From Nostoc paludosum FACHB-159 (GTDB lineage: Bacteria; Cyanobacteriota; Cyanobacteriia; Cyanobacteriales; Nostocaceae), in assembly GCF_014698835.1 (NCBI RefSeq), contig NZ_JACJTU010000014.1:62001-126000 (forward strand): DNA of 64,000 nt, written 5' to 3'. The stretch's first letter is position 1. The number at the start of each line of letters is the position of its first letter. Position numbers and translations under genes: made by a program. A model generated the notes under the pieces. That model was not told the origin of the DNA, did not search any database, and saw only the letters and a list, made by a program, of their open reading frames with translations. Positions 35,716 through 44,412 of this stretch are shown piece after piece.

Positions 35716-35832
35716 GAGAACGCAGAGAACACAGAGAAAGGAGGAATAGAGAGACTTTTCGCGTCAGTTTTGGAACATTTTTTTATTTGGAAGTCCGTAA
35801 GAGTTAGAGAGGTTTTTTGCGTAAGTCCTATT

Positions 35833-36450
35833 TCATTTACCGCATTGATTAATCAGGTAGGTTAAAGAATTAATTAGGCGATCGCTTTCCATTGGTAAAA
35901 TATCCTTGCCATGCATAATCTCTTGAGCAATCACTAAGTGTACTATTGACCCCATTAATACCCATACCATTGCGTCTGGGTCGGGAATATTCAGTTCTGA
36001 GTGAGAAGCCAAATATTGACTGATAATTTCACTTCCTGGTTTAGCAATGTAGCGAAAGAGAATCTGAGCTAACTCAGGAAAACGAGCAGATTCCCCAATT
36101 AATACTCGCTGAAATGCTTGAAATTCTTTGTCTTCGAGCATCTGCGTCAATGCTTTAGCTAATAACTGCGGTAGTACGATATTGGGTTCCCCTTCTAAGG
36201 GTTGTGCGCCAAAAATTAACTCAAACCGCTTTCTTGCTAACTGCTCTATCAGCCCTTTAAAAAGACCCTCTTTATCTTGAAAATGGCTGTAAATTGTGGC
36301 TTTAGATACACCTGCTGCTAGTGCAACTCTATCCATACTTGCACCAGCGTAACCATGTGCTAAGAACTCTTGCTTTGACCCTTGTAAAATTTTTTCGATT
36401 TTATCACTTGAACTATATCGCTCAATTTCACTAGCTTTTGTACGTGCCAT
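35833..36450 (-). CDS. TetR/AcrR-family transcriptional regulator
   Basis: The 205-residue repressor has the N-terminal TetR helix-turn-helix, GYAGASMDRVALAAGVSKAT followed by IYSHFQDKEGLFKGLIEQ, and a C-terminal ligand/dimer domain of the TetR_C AefR-like type. It is divergent from the devB-devC-devA-like operon; the 376-bp gap holds two inverted repeats next to the devB start. It probably represses that exporter and is released by its substrate or a signal; this is inference from position. Confidence 0.88.
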   Translation of the reverse strand: MARTKASEIERYSSSDKIEKILQGSKQEFLAHGYAGASMDRVALAAGVSKATIYSHFQDKEGLFKGLIEQLARKRFELIFGAQPLEGEPNIVLPQLLAKALTQMLEDKEFQAFQRVLIGESARFPELAQILFRYIAKPGSEIISQYLASHSELNIPDPDAMVWVLMGSIVHLVIAQEIMHGKDILPMESDRLINSLTYLINQCGK

Positions 36451-36750
36451 TTTCTAATTATCCTGTATTGTTAATTAATCTGAAAAATAATTCCAAATAA
36501 AATTTAAAGTATTGTTTTTTTTCAAAGAATTTGGCAAAACATGAAGGATTAAATAAAACAAACTACAGCGGTGTAAATATTCGTTGTTAAGATTGGGCTG
36601 AATTTACCAGGTAGAAAGCATACGTGAAGGAGATTTTAGTTTAATTTATTTTTGTTTACTTAATTTAGTTTTATTGTGCCAACTTACTAAATATTTTTAT
36701 AAAGCTTTTAGTTTAAGACAAATTGATGGAAGTTTAGATCCGTAATATTG

Positions 36751-36800
36751 ACTAAACTATACGGTTTAGTTTAATATCTTAGAACTAGACGGTTTAGTTT
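36751..36800. promoter_or_regulatory. Two TetR-type operator-like sites before devB
   Basis: Site 1, ACTAAAC-TATACG-GTTTAGT (36751-36770), is a perfect 7-bp-arm inverted repeat. Site 2 at 36784-36798 (ACTA...TAGT) repeats the half ACGGTTTAGTTT (36761-36772 and 36789-36800, 28 bp apart). They end 26 bases before the devB ATG. A 28-bp step places them on nearly the same DNA face if turns are counted as about 2.7. Confidence 0.7.
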
Positions 36801-36826
36801 TATTGACCGCTGGTAGAGGGGGCGGT

Positions 36827-38134
36827 ATGGAGCCAAATTTCAAGCTAGAAGAATCACGGTCTTCCCAGAATATTTTTCGCTTGCCTGTGCTGTTAGCAAT
36901 AATTTCATCTTTGTTGACAGTGGGACTAGGCTTTTATATGGCGCAAAGGTCTCAAAGTACTGTAAATAATCAGGAAGTAACACCAGCAGGCAGGAATCCA
37001 GGGATCAAAACAGTCACGGCATTGGGGCGGTTAGAACCAAAGGGAGAGGTAATAAAACTGTCTGCACCTACTTCTAATGAAGGAAATCGTGTTGACAAAC
37101 TGTTGGTTAACGAAGGGGATAGGGTAAGATTTGGGCAAGTAATTGCAATTATGGATAGTCGCGATCGCTTACAAGCAAGTTTGCGTGAAGCACAAAAACA
37201 AGTCGTGGTAGCCAGATATCGTCTTGCCCAAGTCAAAGCAGGAGCAAAACAGGGAGAAATCGGGGCGCGGCAGGCTAGTGTCAGCCGTCTGCAAGCGGAA
37301 TTAGAAGGAAATATTAGAACTCAGCAAGCGACAATTAATCGCCTAGAGGCTGAACTAAAGGGGCGAAAGCAGGAGTTACAAGCAACAGTAACTCGCTTAG
37401 CAGCCGAAAAAAGTAATGCTGAAGCTGATGCCCAACGCTATGAGACGTTATACAAACAGGGGGCAATTTCCAGTCAAGAAGTTGACAGCAGACGCTTGAG
37501 TGCAGCAACTACTACTCAGCAGTTAATTGAAAGCCAAGCTACCCAGGCAACAACCATCGCTACCTTAGAACAGCAAATTAACGAAGCCAAAGCCAACCGA
37601 GACACAACCATTGCTACCCTAGAACAGCAAATTAAGGAAGCAAAAGCCACCCTCAACCAAACTGCTGAAGTGCGTCCAACAGATGTAGCCATCGCCCAAG
37701 CAGAAGTAGACAGCGCTCAAGCCACAGTGGAAAAAATTAGAGTGCAACTAGCACAGGCATACGTTCGAGTTCCTAAATCCGGTCAAATTTTAGAGATTAA
37801 TACGCGATCGGGAGAAACTGTTGGTGATGATGGGATTGTAGATTTCGGTGAAACTGACCAAATGTATGTAGTAGCAGAAGTCTACCAAAGTGATATCCAC
37901 AAAGTGCAACCAGGACAGCAGGTGCGGGTAACCAGCGATTCCCTTCCCCAAGAATTAGTAGGAAAAGTAGATTGGATTGGAATGCAGATAAAGCGGCAGA
38001 ACATCATCAACGCCGATCCTTCTAGCAATATCGATGCCAGAGTAGTAGAAGTCTATGTGCAACTAAATCGAATATCCAGTATTAAAGCTTCTAGCTTCAC
38101 TAATCTGCAAGTCAAGGCAGTAATTGAATTGTAA
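36827..38134 (+). CDS. devB: HlyD-family adaptor of a DevBCA-type ABC exporter
   Basis: Periplasmic adaptor joining the DevC/DevA ABC transporter to an outer-membrane TolC channel; in Anabaena DevBCA exports heterocyst glycolipids and paralogues export other compounds. From ATG 36827 (after AGAGGGGGCGG) it has 435 residues: one membrane anchor (LPVLLAIISSLLTVGLGFYM), the lipoyl half ALGRLEPKGEVIKLSAP, long coiled coils at about 110-280 and the second half VRVPKSGQILEINTRSGETV. An upstream TTG in frame is ignored. The paralogue is not necessarily the heterocyst one; the TetR neighbour suggests inducible export. Confidence 0.88.
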   Translation: MEPNFKLEESRSSQNIFRLPVLLAIISSLLTVGLGFYMAQRSQSTVNNQEVTPAGRNPGIKTVTALGRLEPKGEVIKLSAPTSNEGNRVDKLLVNEGDRVRFGQVIAIMDSRDRLQASLREAQKQVVVARYRLAQVKAGAKQGEIGARQASVSRLQAELEGNIRTQQATINRLEAELKGRKQELQATVTRLAAEKSNAEADAQRYETLYKQGAISSQEVDSRRLSAATTTQQLIESQATQATTIATLEQQINEAKANRDTTIATLEQQIKEAKATLNQTAEVRPTDVAIAQAEVDSAQATVEKIRVQLAQAYVRVPKSGQILEINTRSGETVGDDGIVDFGETDQMYVVAEVYQSDIHKVQPGQQVRVTSDSLPQELVGKVDWIGMQIKRQNIINADPSSNIDARVVEVYVQLNRISSIKASSFTNLQVKAVIEL

Positions 38135-38345
38135 AGGGCATTGGGCATTGGGCATTGGGCATTGGGCATTGGGCATGGGTAAGAGGTGTGTCCGGTGTGT
38201 CCGGTGTGGGAGGATGGGGAAGAAATCTTTTCCCCCCACACTCCCCATCTCCCCATGCCCCATGCCCCATGCCCCATGCCCCATGCCCCATGCCCCATGC
38301 CCCATGCCCCATGCCCCATTCCCCATTCCCCACCTTCCTACTTCA
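38135..38345. repeat. Long inverted-repeat element inside the devBCA operon
   Basis: GGGCATT units (six, 38138-38176) and the core GGATGGGGAAGAAATCTTTT are followed by CCCCCCACACTCCCC and nine CCCATGCCC units up to 38319. Left and right halves are complementary and would form a strong RNA hairpin between devB and devC. Frames running through it translate as GHWALGIGHWALG or PCPMPHAPCPMPHA and are not genes. Confidence 0.88.
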
Positions 38346-38351
38346 GTAATT

Positions 38352-39524
38352 ATGGGATTGATGAAACAACTGCGTCGGCGAACGCCTTTAGGATGGTTGC
38401 AACTGAGTCACGAGAAAGGGCGTTTTTTAGTAGCATTGTCAGGCATTGCCTTTGCTGATATTTTGATGTTCATGCAGCTAGGATTTCAAAATGCTCTGTT
38501 TGACAGTAACACTAGGTTACATGGCAGTATGCAGGGAGACATTATGTTAGTCAGTCCCCAGGCACGTAACCTAGCTAATATGTCTACCTTTCCTCGGCGG
38601 CGACTTTACCAAACAATGGATATACCGGGGGTAAAGTCAGCAGAAGCAATGTATCTCAACTTTATTGATTGGAAGAATCCCCAAACACGTCAGGAAACAG
38701 CAGTATTGGTGATAGGGTTCAATCCCGATCGCCAAATGCTTGATTTACCGGAAGTTAACCGCAACCTAGAGGCGATTAAGCTACCGGATACTGTGTTGTT
38801 CGACAGTGCTTCTAGAGGAGATTATACAGAGGCGATCGCCCAAATTGAACAAGGTAAACCAGTCACAACCGAAATAGAGCGGCGAACAATTACTATTAGT
38901 GGCTTATTCAAAGTCGGGGCTTCTTTTATTGCTGATGGTAGTCTAATTACTAGCGATCAGAACTTTTTGCGACTATTTCCCAGGCAACAGGCAGGCAGTG
39001 TAAGTCTCGGCTTGATTCAACTACAACCAGGCTATGAGCCAGAACAAGTAGCAAAGAACTTAAAATCATACTTAGGGGAAGATGTCAAAGTCCTTACTAA
39101 GGAAGAATTTATTGCCTTTGAGAAAGACTATTGGCAGCAAAACACTCCCATCGGTTTTATTTTTAGCTTGGGTGCAATGATGGGGTTTTTGGTAGGCGTA
39201 ATTATCGTCTATCAAGTTCTCTCTACTGATGTGAACGCCCATACAAAAGAATATGCCACATTCAAAGCAATGGGCTATCGGAATTTTTACTTACTAGGTG
39301 TGGTGTTTGAAGAGGCAATAATTCTGGCAGTATTAGGTTTTATCCCAGGTGCCATCGTGCCCTTGGGACTTTACCAACTAACTCGAAATGCTACAAATTT
39401 ACCTGTATATATGACCTTAGCACGAGCCTTAACGGTACTGGTGCTGACTATGATTATGTGTATGATATCTGGTGCGATCGCCACTCGCAAATTACAGTCC
39501 GCCGACCCCGCAGATATGTTTTGA
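38352..39524 (+). CDS. devC: DevC-type ABC exporter permease
   Basis: The 390-residue membrane subunit has one N-terminal helix (GRFLVALSGIAFADILMFMQ), a large periplasmic MacB-like region (LFDSNTRLHGSMQGDIMLVS) and three C-terminal helices, the FtsX/MacB fold. ATG 38352 begins MGLMKQLRRRTPLGWLQLSH, the usual DevC start; the frame open further upstream is repeat DNA. It is separated from devB by 217 bp of hairpin repeat. Confidence 0.9.
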   Translation: MGLMKQLRRRTPLGWLQLSHEKGRFLVALSGIAFADILMFMQLGFQNALFDSNTRLHGSMQGDIMLVSPQARNLANMSTFPRRRLYQTMDIPGVKSAEAMYLNFIDWKNPQTRQETAVLVIGFNPDRQMLDLPEVNRNLEAIKLPDTVLFDSASRGDYTEAIAQIEQGKPVTTEIERRTITISGLFKVGASFIADGSLITSDQNFLRLFPRQQAGSVSLGLIQLQPGYEPEQVAKNLKSYLGEDVKVLTKEEFIAFEKDYWQQNTPIGFIFSLGAMMGFLVGVIIVYQVLSTDVNAHTKEYATFKAMGYRNFYLLGVVFEEAIILAVLGFIPGAIVPLGLYQLTRNATNLPVYMTLARALTVLVLTMIMCMISGAIATRKLQSADPADMF

Positions 39525-39660
39525 AAATGGGCATGGGGGATTGGGCATTGGGCATAGGAAGAGACAACGAGAATTGGGGACAAGGGGAAAGACTTGTTGC
39601 AAATTCTCACCTCTTGTCACCTTCTCGCCATCTGGCCATACCCCATGCCCCAGTCCCTAA
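39525..39660. repeat. GGGCATGGGGGATTGGGC and CCCCATGCCCC repeats between devC and devA
   Basis: GGGCATGGGGGATTGGGCAT at the left (39529-39550) and ATACCCCATGCCCCAG at the right (39639-39654) form an imperfect inverted repeat, similar to the one between devB and devC. Confidence 0.7.
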
Positions 39661-39672
39661 TCTAAAATTCTT

Positions 39673-40371
39673 ATGCTTCCCGCCATCTGTATTAAAAATC
39701 TCGACCATTATTTTGGTCGCGGTCAGCTTCGCAAACAAGTTCTGTTTGATATCAACTTAGAAATTAATGCTGGCGAAATTATTATTATGACAGGGCCATC
39801 TGGTTCTGGTAAAACTACCCTGCTGACGTTAGTGGGTGGGTTGCGTTCTGCTCAATCTGGTAGTTTGCAGGTTTTAGGACAAGAACTTTGTGGCGCTAAA
39901 GCAGGACAGCTTACCCAAGCGCGACGCAGCAACGGTTATATTTTTCAAGCGCACAATCTCCACGGTAGTTTGACAGCACTGCAAAACGTGAGAATGGGAC
40001 TGGAACTACACAAGGATATTTCGCCCTCAGAAATGAAAACTCGGTCAGCCCAAATGTTAGGAGAAGTAGGATTAGAGCATCGCCTCAATTATTATCCTGA
40101 TGATTTATCGGGGGGACAAAAACAAAGAGTAGCGATCGCTCGTGCTTTGGTGAGTCGTCCTAAAATTGTTTTAGCAGATGAACCTACCGCCGCACTTGAT
40201 AGTAAATCAGGACGAGACGTAGTTAATCTGATGCAAAAATTGGCAAAAGAACAAGGTTGTACAATTCTTTTAGTTACTCATGACAACCGGATTTTAGATA
40301 TTGGCGATCGCATTATTCACATGGAAGATGGTAAGTTAGTAAGCGATCGTGCTGTTGTGTCAGTCACTTAA
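39673..40371 (+). CDS. devA: DevA-type ABC exporter ATP-binding protein
   Basis: The 232-residue ATPase has Walker A GPSGSGKTTLL, signature LSGGQKQRVAIARAL, Walker B IVLADEPTAALD and the H-loop LLVTHDNRI. It belongs to the LolD/MacB-type group that drives tripartite export without substrate entering the cytosolic channel. Last gene of the operon; a hairpin-like AAATCTAC...GTAGATTT follows at 40407-40432. Confidence 0.93.
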   Translation: MLPAICIKNLDHYFGRGQLRKQVLFDINLEINAGEIIIMTGPSGSGKTTLLTLVGGLRSAQSGSLQVLGQELCGAKAGQLTQARRSNGYIFQAHNLHGSLTALQNVRMGLELHKDISPSEMKTRSAQMLGEVGLEHRLNYYPDDLSGGQKQRVAIARALVSRPKIVLADEPTAALDSKSGRDVVNLMQKLAKEQGCTILLVTHDNRILDIGDRIIHMEDGKLVSDRAVVSVT

Positions 40372-40466
40372 GTAACCATCATCAACTGAGTACAGCAGCA
40401 CGCAAAAATCTACAAAACTGTAAGTAGATTTGCTAAAATTTGTTGAAAATAAGAAGTTTTCAAGTT

Positions 40467-42311
40467 CTAAACTTGAGATTTCGGTATTGCTTCGCTGGAA
40501 AATACCACCCGAAAGCCACAAATCCTTAACCCACCATCTGACTCATTCCAACTACGGCTGGCGCTGCGACAAAGTTCTGCACTGAAATTCCAAGAACCAC
40601 CGCGTAGTACCCGGCGATGGATATCACCGCCTATTTCCCAAACTCTTGCATCTGAAGGTGCATCATGATAATTGTTATGCCACGGATCGGCGCACCATTC
40701 CCAAACTAACCCGTGCATATCGTACAATCCAAAAGCATTGGCTACTTCAAAGCTGCCGACGTTTGTTGTTTCTTTACGGAATTTGCTTTTTGGTTCGTCA
40801 CCACAGCAAACTAAATCAGTGGTAATGGTTTCGCCAAAGTGAAAGGATGTCTTAGTTCCAGCACGACAAGCATATTCCCATTCCGCTTCACTCGGTAAAC
40901 GATAGTCGCGTCCAGTTTTTTCTGATAGCCTCAGACAAAATTCTACAGCTTCATGCCAAGATACATTTTCTACTGGTCTATCTAAACCTTTGAATTTCGA
41001 TGGATTTGGATTTAAGGTTTGGTTAACTTTCGGTAATGCTGCAACTACTCTCCACTGTGCTTGAGTTACAGGAAATTTTCCCATCAAAAATGGTTCTACA
41101 ATCACTTGGCGTTGAGGACGTTCGTCAGCGTCTCCTTCAAACTCCAGTGAACCCATCATATACGTACCGCCAGGAATTGATACCATTTCCAGCGTGACAG
41201 ACTTACCCAATTCTTCAGCAAAGAAGTTTGCACTGCGAGTCATGCGACTAACTTCTCTACCTGCTGTGTCTACTGTCACTACATCAAATTCAAAAGTTTT
41301 TAAAGGCGGTAATGGTACTATTACTTTTGGTGGCGGTAACACGGGTTGGGGAATGGAAACCATTTTTAGGGCAACAGGTTCAAGATTTGATTTAATAAAT
41401 TCCAAATCTTTGAGAACTTCTGTTGCTGTTTGATACCTTTGGGTTGGTAAATGTTTGAGTAATTTATCTAAAATTTTTCCTAATTCTTCGCTGATAGTAA
41501 TACCTTTTTCTTCTAATCGTTCGCGCCACAGCCACTTAGCGTTCATGGCATCATAAATAGGATCTTTAACTTGTCCAGAAACATCCTGTAAAGGTAAACA
41601 TTGAGTTAGAAGACGCACACAAGTTACGCCCAAAGCATATAAATCACTGGCGTGACAAGCAAAGCCAGCCATTTGTTCAGTCGGTGCATAACCAAGTGTA
41701 TAAATTACTGTAGCTTGCCTTCCTATACTTGTTTGTGTTAGTTGTTTGGCACCACCAAAATCAATTAAGACGGGTTTTCCATCGCTTGTACGGCGAATAA
41801 TATTTTCTGGTTTGATATCGCGGTGAATAATGTTACTGCCATGAATAAATTCCAGAACTGGCAATAAATCAGCTAAAAGTTGCCAAATTTGTTCTTCGTC
41901 ATAGATTTTTTCTTGGACTTCTTGTAAAAGAGTTTTTCCTTGAATAAATTCTTGCACGAGGTACAAACTCGTACCTTGTTCAAAATAAGCAAGTAATCTA
42001 GGAATTTGGGTATGATTTTCTCCGAGTTCATACAGCCGAAAAGCTTCTTCTTTGAAAAATTGGGCGGCTTTGGTGCGTTGTCCAGTTCCTTGAAATTGTG
42101 GGAAAAATTGCTTGATGACGCAAGGCGCATTGAGTCTATCTGCATCTTCTGTAGCATAAGTTCTGCTAAACCCACCTTCACCTAAGAGTCCCAATACGCG
42201 GTAACGGTTTCTCAGAAGTTTGCCAAAGTTGCTTTGTCCGCAACTGACGCAAAATTTATTGCTATCAGAGTTGAATGGATTTGAGCAATTGGGATTTTGG
42301 CAGATTTGCAT
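40467..42311 (-). CDS. Serine/threonine kinase fused to formylglycine-generating-enzyme (FGE-sulfatase) domain
   Basis: The 614-residue protein starts with a zinc ribbon (CQNPNCSNP...FCVSCGQ). A Hanks-type kinase follows, with the glycine loop GEGGFSRTY, Lys in CVIKQF, HRDIKPEN and DFGG at about residues 35-300. A Pro-rich linker comes next. From about 360 there is an FGE/SUMF1-like fold: MVSIPGGTYMMGS, EFCLRLSEKTGRDYRLPSEA, EWEYACRAGT, MHGLVWEWC and the terminal RRVLRGGSWNF...GFRVVF. Such fusions are common in filamentous cyanobacteria. The kinase looks active; the FGE part lacks evident catalytic Cys pair placement, so it may be a binding module. Confidence 0.88.
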   Translation of the reverse strand: MQICQNPNCSNPFNSDSNKFCVSCGQSNFGKLLRNRYRVLGLLGEGGFSRTYATEDADRLNAPCVIKQFFPQFQGTGQRTKAAQFFKEEAFRLYELGENHTQIPRLLAYFEQGTSLYLVQEFIQGKTLLQEVQEKIYDEEQIWQLLADLLPVLEFIHGSNIIHRDIKPENIIRRTSDGKPVLIDFGGAKQLTQTSIGRQATVIYTLGYAPTEQMAGFACHASDLYALGVTCVRLLTQCLPLQDVSGQVKDPIYDAMNAKWLWRERLEEKGITISEELGKILDKLLKHLPTQRYQTATEVLKDLEFIKSNLEPVALKMVSIPQPVLPPPKVIVPLPPLKTFEFDVVTVDTAGREVSRMTRSANFFAEELGKSVTLEMVSIPGGTYMMGSLEFEGDADERPQRQVIVEPFLMGKFPVTQAQWRVVAALPKVNQTLNPNPSKFKGLDRPVENVSWHEAVEFCLRLSEKTGRDYRLPSEAEWEYACRAGTKTSFHFGETITTDLVCCGDEPKSKFRKETTNVGSFEVANAFGLYDMHGLVWEWCADPWHNNYHDAPSDARVWEIGGDIHRRVLRGGSWNFSAELCRSASRSWNESDGGLRICGFRVVFSSEAIPKSQV

Positions 42312-42739
42312 AATGAAGTGAAAATAGCATCTTCTCCAAAGTTAGCCCCAATATCATCTTATTGAAAACAGTTATGTAGAGAAGCGAACACGGAATTTTT
42401 TATATGTGTTTAAAAATATCAGAATTCAGAATTCAGGAGTCAGAATTCAGAATTATTCTTTAAGATAGCTGTTGTTTTTAGATAAAAAAGTTCACTAATA
42501 ACTATAGCAGTTCTGAATCAGAAATTTGTAGGGGTGCATAGCTATGCGCCCCTACCATGTACTTCACTAGAACGGGAAATGCTATAAATAATAAATAATT
42601 TTAATCAAAACAGCAATATTGGCGTCAGTCGCGAAAATTTTCTTGCTTGTATTCTGTTAGACTAGCAGATGATTGATTGTAACTTCTGAATTCTGAATTC
42701 TGAATTCTGAATTCTGAATTCTGAATTCTGAATTCTAAC
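42312..42739. repeat. Palindrome and TGAATTC heptamer array
   Basis: The gene-free stretch contains two TCAGAATTCAG groups (42420-42450), the hairpin GTAGGGGTGCATAG/CTATGCGCCCCTAC (42528-42555, the single mismatch is a G.T wobble) and a TGAATTC array of about seven copies (42684-42736) that ends four bases before the potC stop. TGAATTC arrays also occur at 27155-27175 and 58542-58562. Confidence 0.85.
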
Positions 42740-43546
42740 TTATAATTCTAAACTTTTATTTTCTCCAGAAATACGAAGCAACTCAGCAAGAAAAGCAACG
42801 ATCGCTGATACGGTAATCAACATCACACTCAAAGCGTTAATATCAGGCTTGACTCCTGTTCTAATACGACTAAAAATTTCCATTGGCAGAGTGTTAGAAC
42901 CACTACCAGCAGTAAAACTGGCAATCAAAAAATCATCTAAACTCAGGACAAAAGCTAACAAACAACCAGCAATAATACCAGGCATTAATTGAGGTAATAA
43001 TACTTTGATAAATGCTTGGGTTGGTGTCGCGCCTAAATCTAATGCTGCTTCTTCTAAATGAGGATCTAAATTTGTCAGTCTAGAAGAAACCACAAGCCCC
43101 ACGTAAGCAAGACAAAATACTACGTGTGCTGCAACTATCGTCCACAAACTCAAAGGTATTGCAAATGCGGCTAAACACACTAAGGTAGCCACTGCCATCG
43201 CAATATCGGGAATAATTAATGGTAGGTAGGCGATACCGCGATACAAATTCTTCAGCGGAAATTGGTAACGCGCCAAACCTACAGCCATCAAGGTTCCCAG
43301 CACTGCTGAAATTCCAACTGCACAACCAGCAACTATCAAACTATTTTGCAAAGCTGATAAGATGCGATCGTCGCTAAACAACTTTAAATACCAATCTAAG
43401 GTAAATCCTTGCCAAGTTGCACTGTAAGGGGATTGATTAAAGCTATAAAAGCCAAGTACCAGTATCGGCAGGTACATAAACACAAATATCAGCAGCGAGA
43501 AAACCGCCTGCCATGATACACGCTTAGAATCCTTTAGTAACAACAT
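42740..43546 (-). CDS. potC: Spermidine/putrescine-type ABC transporter permease (PotC-like)
   Basis: The 268-residue permease has six hydrophobic segments and the EAA loop EEAALDLGATPTQAFIKVLL followed by PQLMPGI, which contacts the ATPase. LSLDDFLIASFTAGSGSNTL is the PotC hallmark. It normally works with PotA, PotB and PotD, none of which is within the window: the 866 bases upstream have no gene. It may therefore be an isolated part of a scattered system. Confidence 0.92.
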   Translation of the reverse strand: MLLLKDSKRVSWQAVFSLLIFVFMYLPILVLGFYSFNQSPYSATWQGFTLDWYLKLFSDDRILSALQNSLIVAGCAVGISAVLGTLMAVGLARYQFPLKNLYRGIAYLPLIIPDIAMAVATLVCLAAFAIPLSLWTIVAAHVVFCLAYVGLVVSSRLTNLDPHLEEAALDLGATPTQAFIKVLLPQLMPGIIAGCLLAFVLSLDDFLIASFTAGSGSNTLPMEIFSRIRTGVKPDINALSVMLITVSAIVAFLAELLRISGENKSLEL

Positions 43547-43716
43547 TTCTAGCTCCTAGCATTACTTTAATGCTCAAATAATTCTCAAAATTTCTAAAAC
43601 CAGTAGCTTAAGCCTGTTTCCTAGCATCATCTTATACACAATGTTATGCTCAATTAATGCTCAAAATTGGATGCTCAATATTTTAAATATCGAGAATATA
43701 AGCATTATAGAAAATA

Positions 43717-43746
43717 AACCGCCGGCACATCCACACGCGGTTTTTT
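43717..43746 (+). terminator. Terminator-like hairpin AACCGC...GCGGTTTTTT
   Basis: AACCGC pairs with GCGGTT over a 14-nt loop and is followed by T4. No plus-strand gene precedes it, so it would end an unknown transcript. Confidence 0.5.
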
Positions 43747-44026
43747 GATATTTGATATGTAGAGAAATATTTACGTTTATATTTGATTTTTCTTAGTGAA
43801 AATATAAAGTATCATATTTAATGTAAAAAGTCAATAATTTTGGTATTGATGTGATGCTTACTTTTTGGTGTTCCCACCCTTGAGGCAGAAGTTAACTGTT
43901 GGGTAATCTAATTGGTGAGTAAAGACCTTGCAACTTAACATCTCTACATCTATGTGATAATTTCAAACTACTTACTTAGGAAAATATATCTTTGGGCACA
44001 ACTGATAATCCTTTTAAGTGAAAATA

Positions 44027-44060
44027 GAGGGTCTTTAGGTATCTAAAGCCTCGATTTTTT
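44027..44060 (+). terminator. Strong rho-independent terminator without an upstream gene
   Basis: GAGG-GT-CTTTAG, loop GTAT, CTAAAGCCTC, then GATTTTTT. The stem has 10 pairs with a two-base bulge. It faces plus-strand transcription; the region before it has no gene, which suggests a small RNA ending here. Confidence 0.75.
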
Positions 44061-44412
44061 AATTAATATCTGGAAACCAATTAATTAACGCCAATAATTT
44101 CATATTTTTAGTCTAATATTATCTATATACAAAGATTTTAGCGATTTGCTAAAATTATATTTAGTCTAAATAATCTAGAGCAAAATCTTACTCACATCTC
44201 ATAAATTAAAATAAATTTACCTCTTAGGGAAAGGTTAATTTATCTACTAAGGTAGACAAAAAATCTCCAAGTCAGAGCATAAGATTTTGATGCAATTGTG
44301 AATAAGCTTCGTAATTTAAGTTACTTGTTAGTGCAGACTGAATCAAGTATAAGCACTACGCAAACAGAAAAAAATACTTGTTATTCAAGTTTTATTTTTT
44401 AGGAGGTTTGTA

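Larger units (their letters stand above)
43547..44412. other. 866-bp gene-free region
   Basis: No coding frame is supported on either strand. The region is AT-rich, contains ATGCTCAA direct repeats (43640-43680) and two terminator-like hairpins (43717 and 44027), and ends in a long AT-rich leader of the glycosyltransferase gene. A small RNA between the hairpins is possible. Confidence 0.5.

Noticed and set aside
38053..38458. Several open frames rich in GHGAWGM or PCPMPHA
   Set aside because: They are translations of the GGGCATT/CCCATGCCC repeat on both strands.
40467..42311. Diversity-generating retroelement target
   Set aside because: The codons of the C-terminal segment are not of the NNC type left by adenine mutagenesis, and no template or reverse transcriptase lies nearby; kept only as a low-level question.
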